This document shows, in pieces, positions 7,875 to 14,602 of a DNA stretch of 39,599 bases. Source of the stretch: Polyangiaceae bacterium (lineage in GTDB: Bacteria > Myxococcota_A > Polyangia > Polyangiales > Polyangiaceae); assembly GCA_029261965.1 (NCBI GenBank), contig JAJDAH010000048.1, positions 1 through 39,599 of the forward strand. Reading direction: 5' to 3'. Numbering within the stretch: the first letter of the stretch is position 1; each line of letters begins with the position of its first letter. The notes under the pieces are model-generated. The model ran no database searches, was not told the DNA's origin, and worked only from the letters and a program-made list of their open reading frames with translations. The position numbers and the translations under genes were made by a program.

Positions 7875-8855
7875 TCAGACGAGCAGCGCGAGCAGATGCT
7901 CGGCCGCGTGGTGAAGCTCGTGATTGCCAATGGTCGCGAGCGCGAGGCTCGCCACCGCCGCCCCGAGCGGCCACCAGTGGCGTCGGCTCGTCGCGGGTTC
8001 CATCAGTAGGGCGCGAACGCGCAGGTCTACTCGGCTGAGCGAACCGTCGGCGAAGGCGAGCGTCGTCGACGGTTGAGCGGCGACGAGACGATGAGCTCGT
8101 ACGAGTGCGCTGGCGACCCGAACTCGATCATCGACGTGGATGGCGGCGCACTCGTCGGCGCGGCGTTCGCAAGCGAGGTCGAGCAAGCTCCCGAGCTCAC
8201 GCTGGACCCGAGGCAAATGAAACGTGCCGCTGACGGTGGCCAGCAGCTTCAACAGCGCGTGACGCTCACGCGAATGGCACCTTTCGTGAGCGATGGCGGC
8301 ATCGAGCTCGGCGTCGTCTAGACCCCGTTCGAGTCCCGACGACACGTAGATGCGCGGGCGCAGCAGGCCGACGGTGAGGGCGAGGGGAAACCGCGATTCG
8401 ATCCAACGGATCTCCCCCCGTTGGTGAGAGATGGCGGCGAGCACGTGGGCCTCGTCACGGCCCGAGCAAAGAAGGGTCGCTGCCCGCCACGAGGCGCACG
8501 CCGTCATGATCAGTCCGACGGCGACGGCGATGGCGGCGCTCAGGGGCGGGGCGGTGCTGGGAAGGTGAGCTAGGCACAGGTGCAGGGCATGGTCGATGTG
8601 AACGAGGCAGTGATCGCCACTGAGCCCGAGCCCCTGCGACAACGAGGGCCAAAGGCATGCCGTGACCAACACCACCCCCGAGAGCAGGGGCAACCCCGAG
8701 AGCAGGGCCAGCAAACGCGTTCTGCCGGCGAGCGCCGCCGCTTCGAGCCACGGTCTGATGAGAGGAAGCATCACGGCGACGACGACCGCCGAGAGCAGGA
8801 CTTGCAGAGTGCCGAGGGCCGCCACGAGCGCGGCAAGCGCCAAGATGCCGGTCAT
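7875..8855 (-). CDS. M56 (BlaR1/MecR1-like) membrane metallopeptidase without sensor domain
   Basis: A 326-residue integral membrane protein starting at the ATG at 8855, which overlaps the blaI stop as ATGA. Several N-terminal membrane helices (LALAALVAALGTLQVLLSAV and others) are followed by the zinc peptidase domain. The HExxH motif is in AIAHERCHSRERH, with a downstream ExxxDE (CERRADECAA) as third ligand and helper. The regulator class normally signals by cleaving, or causing cleavage of, its BlaI partner. Here the protein ends about 20 residues after a last membrane helix (WWPLGAAVASLALATIG), with no extracellular penicillin-binding domain. The signal must come through the membrane part or another protein. 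It is encoded between blaI and the efflux genes. Confidence 0.87.
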   Translation of the reverse strand: MTGILALAALVAALGTLQVLLSAVVVAVMLPLIRPWLEAAALAGRTRLLALLSGLPLLSGVVLVTACLWPSLSQGLGLSGDHCLVHIDHALHLCLAHLPSTAPPLSAAIAVAVGLIMTACASWRAATLLCSGRDEAHVLAAISHQRGEIRWIESRFPLALTVGLLRPRIYVSSGLERGLDDAELDAAIAHERCHSRERHALLKLLATVSGTFHLPRVQRELGSLLDLACERRADECAAIHVDDRVRVASALVRAHRLVAAQPSTTLAFADGSLSRVDLRVRALLMEPATSRRHWWPLGAAVASLALATIGNHELHHAAEHLLALLV

Positions 8856-9235
8856 GTGGTCCCACCCCGACGCTTCTTGGCGATGAGCTCCTCGAGTTGA
8901 ACCAGGGCTTCGTCGCCCTCGCGTTCGGCGAGATTGGCGAACGCCGTCAGCATCACGCCGGTTTCGCCGCCCGCGAGTGTCTCGAGCACCTCGCCGATGA
9001 CCCGCGTGCTGAGCTCCTCGCGGCTCACCGCGTGCGTGTAGACGTACGCGTGGCTGACTTTCTCCCGCTGCAACATGCGCTTTCGGAACAGCCGATCCAT
9101 CGTCGATTGAATGGTGTTCAGCTTGATTCCGCGGCGGTCGCCAAGGGCTCGGTGCACGTCCTTGGCGCTCGACGCCCCGTGCCGCCAAAGGTGCTCCATC
9201 ACCGCGGTTTCCAGCTGCCCGACGACCAAACCCAT
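8852..9235 (-). CDS. BlaI/MecI/CopY-family transcriptional repressor
   Basis: A 127-residue winged-helix repressor. It reads LVVGQLETAVMEHLWRHG at the start, then ALGDRRGIKLNTIQSTMDRL, and then a wing with VSHAYVYTHAVSREE. The C-terminal dimerisation helices end in LEELIAKKRRGG. BlaI proteins are released from DNA when the M56 partner is activated. An in-frame ATG at 9313 would add 26 residues, but those codons are the promoter and palindrome, so I use the ATG at 9235. That ATG lies about 3 nt from the predicted transcription start, hence the mRNA may be almost leaderless. It is the first gene of a five-gene minus-strand operon leading into the RND pump, so its likely targets are its own promoter and the efflux genes. 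Confidence 0.88.
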   Translation of the reverse strand: MGLVVGQLETAVMEHLWRHGASSAKDVHRALGDRRGIKLNTIQSTMDRLFRKRMLQREKVSHAYVYTHAVSREELSTRVIGEVLETLAGGETGVMLTAFANLAEREGDEALVQLEELIAKKRRGGTT

Positions 9236-9244
9236 CTCGAGCGG

Positions 9245-9283
9245 ATTATGCCCGCCGAAAAAACCGACCGTCAATCGGTTTTT
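9245..9283 (-). promoter_or_regulatory. blaI promoter overlapped by a palindromic operator
   Basis: On the minus strand TTGACG (9274-9269) and CATAAT (9250-9245) are separated by 18 nt and form a good sigma-70-like promoter. The -35 lies in the centre of an inverted repeat at 9259-9283 (arms AAAAACCGA and TCGGTTTTT, 7-nt centre). The arrangement is what a repressor that blocks polymerase would need. The same palindrome, in perfect form, recurs at 7802-7828. Confidence 0.72.
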
Positions 9284-9306
9284 GAAAAGCGTGCTCCCAG
9301 TAGGGT

Positions 9307-9334
9307 TTGACATATGAAAATATGATCATATAAC
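9307..9334 (+). promoter_or_regulatory. arsR promoter with ATATGATCATAT operator
   Basis: TTGACA (9307-9312), a 16-nt spacer and TATAAC (9329-9334) make a near-consensus promoter. A perfect 12-bp palindrome ATATGATCATAT occupies 9320-9331, covering the spacer and half of the -10, with a further CATATG at 9311-9316. ATATGA/TCATAT half-sites are typical of ArsR/SmtB operators. The block is strikingly AT-rich against its surroundings. It is divergent from the blaI promoter, about 35 nt away. Confidence 0.75.
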
Positions 9335-9367
9335 ACATGTATGCCGTCGACCAGAAAGGCGGGCGCC

Positions 9368-9664
9368 ATGCAGGCCGCTGAAGCCGTCGAGCTGTCCCGT
9401 GTCTTCAAGGCGCTCGGCAGCCCGACCCGCCTCAGATTGCTCGCGGCGCTCAGAGACGGAGAGCGGTGCGTGCACGAGCTCGTCGCCGAGTTGCACGCCG
9501 ATCAATCCGCCGTGTCCCACCAGCTCCGCGTTCTGCGAGATCTGCGTATCGCACGGGCACGCCAGGACGGGAGGCACGTCTACTACTCGATACACGACAA
9601 CCATGTGCGTCACTTGTTCGACTACGCGCTTCGTCATGCACGAGAAGGTTTGGAGGCGTCGTGA
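9368..9664 (+). CDS. ArsR/SmtB-family metal-sensing repressor
   Basis: A 98-residue winged-helix regulator: LSRVFKALGSPTRLRLLAAL, the recognition helix DQSAVSHQLRVLRDLRI, and the wing ARARQDGRHVYYSI. The last helix has Asp, His, His and Glu at relative positions 0, 2, 13 and 16 (DNHVRHLFDYALRHARE). This is the alpha-5 zinc site of SmtB and CzrA, so zinc or cobalt sensing is likely. A CVHEL segment stands where alpha-3N sensors carry ELCVCDL, so a second site is possible but incomplete. The ATG at 9368 has GAAAGG 9 nt upstream and is preferred over the in-frame ATG at 9341. The gene ends in a GTGA overlap with the methyltransferase. Confidence 0.9.
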   Translation: MQAAEAVELSRVFKALGSPTRLRLLAALRDGERCVHELVAELHADQSAVSHQLRVLRDLRIARARQDGRHVYYSIHDNHVRHLFDYALRHAREGLEAS

Positions 9665-10278
9665 TCGCTCTGGCGTTGCTCGCGTATTCCCTCGTTTTCT
9701 TGGGTCTGGCGGTGGTGCTTCGCGCGTATCTGGTCAAGAGAAGAATCGGTGCGAGTGCCATCGTTCTTGCGACTCGCGACGACGTGCACACGTACCTGAG
9801 TCGATGCATTGGTGGACTGACGGCGCTCGTGGCCGGCGCGCTCGTGTTGCCTTTGGCGGCGCCGGGGTTGCTGTCGCCGTTCGCGTGGCTCGAGCGGCCG
9901 ATATTTCGACTGGTGGGCGCCGTGGTGCTCGTGGTTGCGCTCACCCTCGTCGTTCTGGCGCAGTCACAGATGGGCACGTCTTGGCGGATCGGACTCGATC
10001 ACCAGAACGACCGCGCGCAGCAGGAGAATCGCGCCGTGGTCGAGCGAGGTTTGTACCGGTTATCGCGCCACCCCATCTATCTCGGCGTTCATGGGTATCT
10101 CGTCGGTTTGTTCCTGTGCCTGCCGAACGTGCTCAGTTTGCTGGCGCTCGTCGTCGGACACGTGCTGCTTCAGTTGCAGGCCCGGGTGGAGGAAGCGTTC
10201 ATGACCGAGCTCCACGGGGACGAGTACCGGCGATACGCACGGGACGTGCCAAGGTGGTGCTGGCGTCGGTGTCCGTAG
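9661..10278 (+). CDS. ICMT-family membrane methyltransferase (CzcN-like)
   Basis: A 205-residue integral membrane protein of the isoprenylcysteine carboxyl methyltransferase family. It has about five membrane helices. The family signature region is TSWRIGLDHQNDRAQQENRAVVERGLYRLSRHPIYLG, split here by me as GLYRLSRHPIYLG followed by VHGYLVG. Near the C-terminus is EEAFMTELHGDEYRRYARDV, the usual RxEE/F...YxxYxxxVPR end. In Cupriavidus metal-resistance clusters the CzcN/NccN proteins belong to this family, and the position here, coupled to an ArsR sensor beside an RND locus, supports a metal-linked role. No substrate can be read. The GTG start overlaps the arsR stop by 4 nt. Confidence 0.85.
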   Translation: MIALALLAYSLVFLGLAVVLRAYLVKRRIGASAIVLATRDDVHTYLSRCIGGLTALVAGALVLPLAAPGLLSPFAWLERPIFRLVGAVVLVVALTLVVLAQSQMGTSWRIGLDHQNDRAQQENRAVVERGLYRLSRHPIYLGVHGYLVGLFLCLPNVLSLLALVVGHVLLQLQARVEEAFMTELHGDEYRRYARDVPRWCWRRCP

Positions 10279-10395
10279 TAGGACTGATGAGCAAAGAGCC
10301 ACGAACAGGGTACAATCGCGGGGGCGGCGACCAGGTTCCGACGGCTCATCGATGGGAGCGCCATTGCCGGCTCGCCAGAGCTTGGCTAGGTCTAG

Positions 10396-12201
10396 TTGGT
10401 GGAGAAATCCGAGAAATCGCGGTTTTGGGCGTTGCGCCAGTGGCTCATCCCCGAGCAACTCAGGGCCAAGGGCCCGGACGCGGTCCACCGGGCTGAAGTG
10501 ATCTTGCTCATCGTCGGCTTGGCGTCGGCGGTGACCCTCGTCCGCCTCGTTTCGTTCGCCGTCGCCGGTCCGGCCGCACAAGTACCCGTGAGCGCGACGA
10601 TGTTGCTGTTGTTGCTGGGGATCCCGATTGCCTTGCGGCGGACGGCCTCGCTGACGATTGCCGGCAACTACTTGGGCTTCGTGGTTTTCGTGGCGATGAG
10701 TATTTCCGCTTACTTCCGGGGAGGCCTCGGGACGCCGCCGATGCTGGCGCTCGGCGTCGTTCCACTGCTGACGCTTTTTGCCGTCGGCTGGCGTTCCGGT
10801 GCTTTCTGGACGGTGGCCTCCGTGGTCGAGTTCGCGGCCTACGTCGTCTTTTCGCCGCAGCTACCGGATCATTTTGCTGTCGAGACCCGGGCGGGAATGC
10901 ACTTCGTGGGCTTCACGTTGTTCGCGGCCTTTCTATTCGGGCTTGGAGTCGCCTACGAGGTGGCGCGAAAGCGCGCGCTAGCGGCGTTGGCCACGTCGGA
11001 AACCAAGCGGCGTTCGATCGCCCAAGAGGCTGAAATGCTGCGCGCGGACCGCATGGCGTCGGTCGGGCAGCTCGCTGCCGGAGTCGCCCACGAAGCCAAC
11101 AATCCGCTGGCTTACGTCGTGGCCAATCTCGAATACGTTGCGACGGAGCTAGCAGAGCTGCCGGCCACCGACGCCGAAGGGAAGCGGTTTTCGCACGTGC
11201 TCGAAGCGGTGACCGAAGCCCAGGACGGGATTTCGCGGGTCGTGCAGATCGTGCGAGATCTCAAGTCCTTCGCGCGCGACTCGGAGGATCGCATCGAGTC
11301 GACCGACGTCAACGACGTCATCGATGCGGCAACCAAGATGGCCGGGGCGCTGGTGCGTCATCGCGCACGCATCGTCCGGGAGTACGACGCGGTGGCCCCA
11401 GTCTCCGTGGATCCGCAGAGACTCAGTCAGGTCGTGTTGAACCTCGTAATCAACGCGGCCCAAGCCATTCCGGAGAACCGCCCGGACGGCCTGATCCAGA
11501 TCCGGACGATGGCGACCGCCGACGGACGCCGGGTCGTCATCGAGGTCGTCGACGACGGGGAGGGCATCGCGCCGGAGACGCTCGGGCGCGTATTCGAGCC
11601 TTTTTTTACGACCAAGCCCGTCGGTGTCGGCACCGGCCTCGGGCTCTCCGTCTGTCGAGGCATCATCGAGGGTTACGGCGGCGACTTGTCGATTCAGAGT
11701 GAGCTTGCCCGTGGCACGACGGTCAGGGTGACGCTGCCGGCTGAGGCGGCCGAGCTCGAGTCGCGCCAACCAGACTCGGGAGCGCCGGCGCGCAGTGGCT
11801 CACGGCGGGTCAACGCTGCGCGGCGGATCCTCATCATAGACGACGAGCCGCTCGTGCTCCGGGCGTTCAAGCGCATGCTCAACTCTCATGACGTCGTCGC
11901 GGTCTCCGGCGGTCAGGAAGCGCTCGACCTTCTCGAGCGTGATGCGGAGTTCGACTTGATCCTCAGCGACGTCATGATGCCCGGCAAGTCCGGCATCGAC
12001 GTCTATCGGGAGCTCGCCAGCAAACAGGGCAAGCTCGAAAAACGCGTCGTCTTTCTGACCGGCGGCATCTTGACGGACTCGGCGCAGGAGCTCATCGACG
12101 CTCTGCCCAATCCATGCCTCGAAAAGCCTGTTTCTTCCGAGCGGGTCGCCGAGTTGCTCGAGTCTACCCGCCCGCGTCCACGCTTCACCGCCCGGGCGTA
12201 G
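10396..12201 (+). CDS. Hybrid sensor histidine kinase with C-terminal receiver domain
   Basis: A 601-residue protein. About residues 35-190 hold roughly six membrane helices without a recognisable sensor. A HisKA dimerisation domain follows, with the H-box LAAGVAHEANNPLAYV (His232). The HATPase domain has the N-box LVINAAQAI, G1 VDDGEGI and G2 GTGLGLSVCRGIIEGYGG. A receiver domain begins near residue 475 (ILIIDDEPLVLRAFKRML), with phospho-acceptor Asp525 in ILSDVMMPG and the conserved Lys in LEKPVS. There is no output domain, so phosphate may pass to a separate regulator; none is adjacent. The start is TTG 10396 or GTG 10399. Upstream 10279-10395 holds no gene; a TACAAT at 10310 may be a -10. 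Confidence 0.92.
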   Translation: MVEKSEKSRFWALRQWLIPEQLRAKGPDAVHRAEVILLIVGLASAVTLVRLVSFAVAGPAAQVPVSATMLLLLLGIPIALRRTASLTIAGNYLGFVVFVAMSISAYFRGGLGTPPMLALGVVPLLTLFAVGWRSGAFWTVASVVEFAAYVVFSPQLPDHFAVETRAGMHFVGFTLFAAFLFGLGVAYEVARKRALAALATSETKRRSIAQEAEMLRADRMASVGQLAAGVAHEANNPLAYVVANLEYVATELAELPATDAEGKRFSHVLEAVTEAQDGISRVVQIVRDLKSFARDSEDRIESTDVNDVIDAATKMAGALVRHRARIVREYDAVAPVSVDPQRLSQVVLNLVINAAQAIPENRPDGLIQIRTMATADGRRVVIEVVDDGEGIAPETLGRVFEPFFTTKPVGVGTGLGLSVCRGIIEGYGGDLSIQSELARGTTVRVTLPAEAAELESRQPDSGAPARSGSRRVNAARRILIIDDEPLVLRAFKRMLNSHDVVAVSGGQEALDLLERDAEFDLILSDVMMPGKSGIDVYRELASKQGKLEKRVVFLTGGILTDSAQELIDALPNPCLEKPVSSERVAELLESTRPRPRFTARA

Positions 12202-12265
12202 CAGCCAGCGAGTGCATGGACTTGGGGTTCCGAACGGGCGCCTGCGGCGGTTGGACCGGAGGCGT

Positions 12266-13117
12266 TCACCGTCTCAGCACTCGGTACGCCCCGTACACGA
12301 CGAGAAGCGCGCCAAGTCCTGCGATCGGTCCGGGTATCTCCTTCCAGACCACGACGCCGACCAAGACCGCGACCAGAGGCTCCAACAGAGTGAGGACCGA
12401 TGCGCTAGCGGCGTTCACCCTCGTCAGCCCGGCGACAAAAACGAAACCGCCGACGCCTCCGAGCAACAAGCCGGCCGAGCCGATCAATGCGTACGAACGA
12501 AGTGACAAGTCGAGACCGTTCCAGGCGAAAGGCAAGAGCACGAGCATGCCGGGGATTGCTTGCCAGGCTTGGATCTCGATCGGTTTGAAGTGTGCCCCGA
12601 GCTTTTTGATGATGATCGTGTTGGCGGCGTAGAACACGGCGCTCGCGGCGCCGAGGCACGCTCCCAAGAGCGCACCGCTGCTCGAGCTTCGCCAAGGTTC
12701 GAGCAAGAGTGCGAGGCCGCCGAGCGACAGCCCGAGAGCGGTCCACGTTCCCGGCCGGAGCTGCTCGCGGAGCACCAGCGGTGCGAACAGGGCAACCAGA
12801 ACGGGAGCGAGGTAGTGAGACAACACGGCGATGGCGAGGCTCGTTTGCTGCATCGCCCAGAAAAACAGCAGCCCGTTGGCTGCGTTAAAAACGCCGTTCA
12901 GAACCATGCCGCCCCAAGCCGCCGCCGAGCGCCCTCCGCCACGCTGTTTGATCGCGATGGGCCCCGTGAGCAGCAGAACTGCGCCGAGCACGATGAAGGT
13001 CTCCGCGGCCGGCAAGATCGTTTCGGCCGCCTCGGCAGGTCGAAAGAACAAGCTCCAGCAGCCCCAGACCGAAGCGGCCGCGGCCACCATCAAGTAACCA
13101 CGGTCCGGCAGCTTCAT
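12266..13117 (-). CDS. EamA/DMT-family transporter
   Basis: A 283-residue membrane protein with ten predicted helices arranged as two EamA repeats. The second repeat starts near ALLGACLGAASAVFYAANTI, and the end is LLEPLVAVLVGVVVWKEIPG then IAGLGALLVVYGAYRVLRR, a classic DMT ending. Members export or import small metabolites; the substrate is not evident. It converges with the histidine kinase (64-nt gap) and diverges from the YtkA-like lipoprotein gene. No operon partner. Confidence 0.9.
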   Translation of the reverse strand: MKLPDRGYLMVAAAASVWGCWSLFFRPAEAAETILPAAETFIVLGAVLLLTGPIAIKQRGGGRSAAAWGGMVLNGVFNAANGLLFFWAMQQTSLAIAVLSHYLAPVLVALFAPLVLREQLRPGTWTALGLSLGGLALLLEPWRSSSSGALLGACLGAASAVFYAANTIIIKKLGAHFKPIEIQAWQAIPGMLVLLPFAWNGLDLSLRSYALIGSAGLLLGGVGGFVFVAGLTRVNAASASVLTLLEPLVAVLVGVVVWKEIPGPIAGLGALLVVYGAYRVLRR

Positions 13118-13229
13118 GAGCGGGCGCGCAGCATAGGGGTGAAGGTGGAGAGCCGGTAGCGCTCTCGCAGCACCTGCGACAATTCGCCCGATCGACCCTC
13201 CAGCGGGCGGTGACTAAGCTCCATGCACC

Positions 13230-13643
13230 ATGAAGTTGGTCCGGGTCGTCGCCATCACCCTCGTCGGGGGCCTGGCTTCCTGCGTGACCGCCCCGGACGA
13301 GTCGCTCGCTCGTTTCGACGGCGACACGCTCCGCCTCGAAAGCACCGGAGGCCTCTTGCTGGCGGACATCGAACTCGTCGGTGACCGGATCATTCAAGGG
13401 GAGAACGTTTTCGCTGTCGCGCTCGACCCCGTCGACGCGGATGCGCTTGCGGGAGTCACCCAGGCCTCGGCCTTCATGCCGGCCCACGGCCACGGGACGT
13501 CGCTGCCTGTCGTCAGTGTGGAGGGAGACGGATTTCGGGTATCCGAGCTCATGCTGTTCATGCCGGGGCGCTGGGACGTGACCTTCGAGCTGGATGTGGC
13601 GGGAGCTCACGACCAGCTCGAGTTCACCGTCGACGTCCGGTGA
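13230..13643 (+). CDS. Lipoprotein with YtkA/FixH-like beta domain
   Basis: A 137-residue exported protein. A short signal peptide ends in a lipobox (LASC, Cys18). The rest is a beta-sandwich with FMPAHGHGTSLPVVSVEGDG and LMLFMPGRWDVTFELDVAG, close to YtkA-like (PF13115) proteins, which carry M.aHgHg...P and M..pG.W.v.f. The Met/His-rich MPAHGHG could bind copper; that is inference from similar periplasmic folds. It overlaps the following beta-barrel gene by 4 nt (GTGA), so the two are made together. Confidence 0.8.
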   Translation: MKLVRVVAITLVGGLASCVTAPDESLARFDGDTLRLESTGGLLLADIELVGDRIIQGENVFAVALDPVDADALAGVTQASAFMPAHGHGTSLPVVSVEGDGFRVSELMLFMPGRWDVTFELDVAGAHDQLEFTVDVR

Positions 13644-14602
13644 GTAGGTCGTCTGTGGCGGCGTTAACCGTCGCGGTGGCGCTGTCGACCGTGGAAGATC
13701 CGGTCTCGGCTTGCCCATGCCGCGGGTCTTCGGGACCCGGTGGTGCGCTCACCTCTCAGCTAGACACGTTCGGGGCAAGTTTCACCCAGTCGGTGTTGTT
13801 CGTGCACGGGGGATGGTCGCCGTTCGGCGAGTACGCGGACTTGGGCAGCGGCGCGATGCAAACCCAGCTCGACTATGCGCTGGCGCTGGCGTGGCGGGCG
13901 GTCGACACCGTCGAGCTCGGGGCCGACGTCGCCTACGGTCGCCAGTCGACATCGGCGGTGGGTTTCAGCTCGGAGCGCACGTCGTTCGGCGACACTTCGC
14001 TTCGAGCTCGATGGGAGGCCTTCGACGAACCGATGCCGTGGAGGGGCGAGCCTTGGCCGTCGGTTGCTGGCGTTTTCACGGTTCGGACTCCGACGGGCAG
14101 CGTGGATCCGCCTCGGCAGCCCGACGAGGGGCGTGTGCAGTCGGGCACCACGGGCACCATCGGCGCTTCTGCCAGCAGCCAAGGGCTCGGTTCTTGGGAA
14201 ATGGGCTTGGCCGTCGACCTCTCGCGCCGCATCACCGCGTGGTGGCGCGTCAACGCCGTTGGCGAAGTGGCGTTTCGGCTGCCGGACGATTCGATCGGAC
14301 TCGAGCGACGACTCCCGCCACGCGCTTTCACGCAGGCCAGTCTCGTGCATTCGCCTTCGACGACGATGACACTTGGGCTGAGCACGGATCTCGGATGGGA
14401 AGCAGACGTCAGGTTCGACGGCCAAAAGCGCAGCGGCACTACCCAGCGACTCTGGAATGTCGGGGCGTTCTGGACCTTGCGCTCGGAGAAAACAGGCGTG
14501 CGAACCGGTATTCTGATTCGGCACGCGCCCCCGGTCGACGAAATCAGCGTCAACGCCGCGAGGGCGACATCGGTCGGGGTCTCGCTCGGTTGGTCGGGTT
14601 AG
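13640..14602 (+). CDS. Outer-membrane beta-barrel-like protein with N-terminal CPCRG motif
   Basis: A 320-residue exported protein from a GTG overlapping the previous stop. After a signal peptide comes CPCRGSSGPGGAL, then alternating hydrophobic strands with aromatic belts (FLVHGGW-like, DYALALAWRAVDTVELGADV, LSTDLGWEADVRFDG) and a final strand SVGVSLGWSG, as in outer-membrane barrels of about 12 strands. I do not know a named family with certainty. The pairing with a YtkA-like lipoprotein suggests envelope metal or redox handling, possibly copper, given the CPC motif. The gene faces the minus-strand lipoprotein gene and its end overlaps that gene by 4 nt. Confidence 0.65.
   Translation: MSRSSVAALTVAVALSTVEDPVSACPCRGSSGPGGALTSQLDTFGASFTQSVLFVHGGWSPFGEYADLGSGAMQTQLDYALALAWRAVDTVELGADVAYGRQSTSAVGFSSERTSFGDTSLRARWEAFDEPMPWRGEPWPSVAGVFTVRTPTGSVDPPRQPDEGRVQSGTTGTIGASASSQGLGSWEMGLAVDLSRRITAWWRVNAVGEVAFRLPDDSIGLERRLPPRAFTQASLVHSPSTTMTLGLSTDLGWEADVRFDGQKRSGTTQRLWNVGAFWTLRSEKTGVRTGILIRHAPPVDEISVNAARATSVGVSLGWSG

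Noticed and set aside
9236-9313. Extended N-terminus of the BlaI-type protein from the ATG at 9313
   Set aside because: These codons are the -35, -10 and palindrome of its own promoter and do not resemble BlaI proteins.
12202-12265. Terminator between the kinase and the EamA gene
   Set aside because: Only short imperfect stems without a T-run are present in the 64-nt gap.
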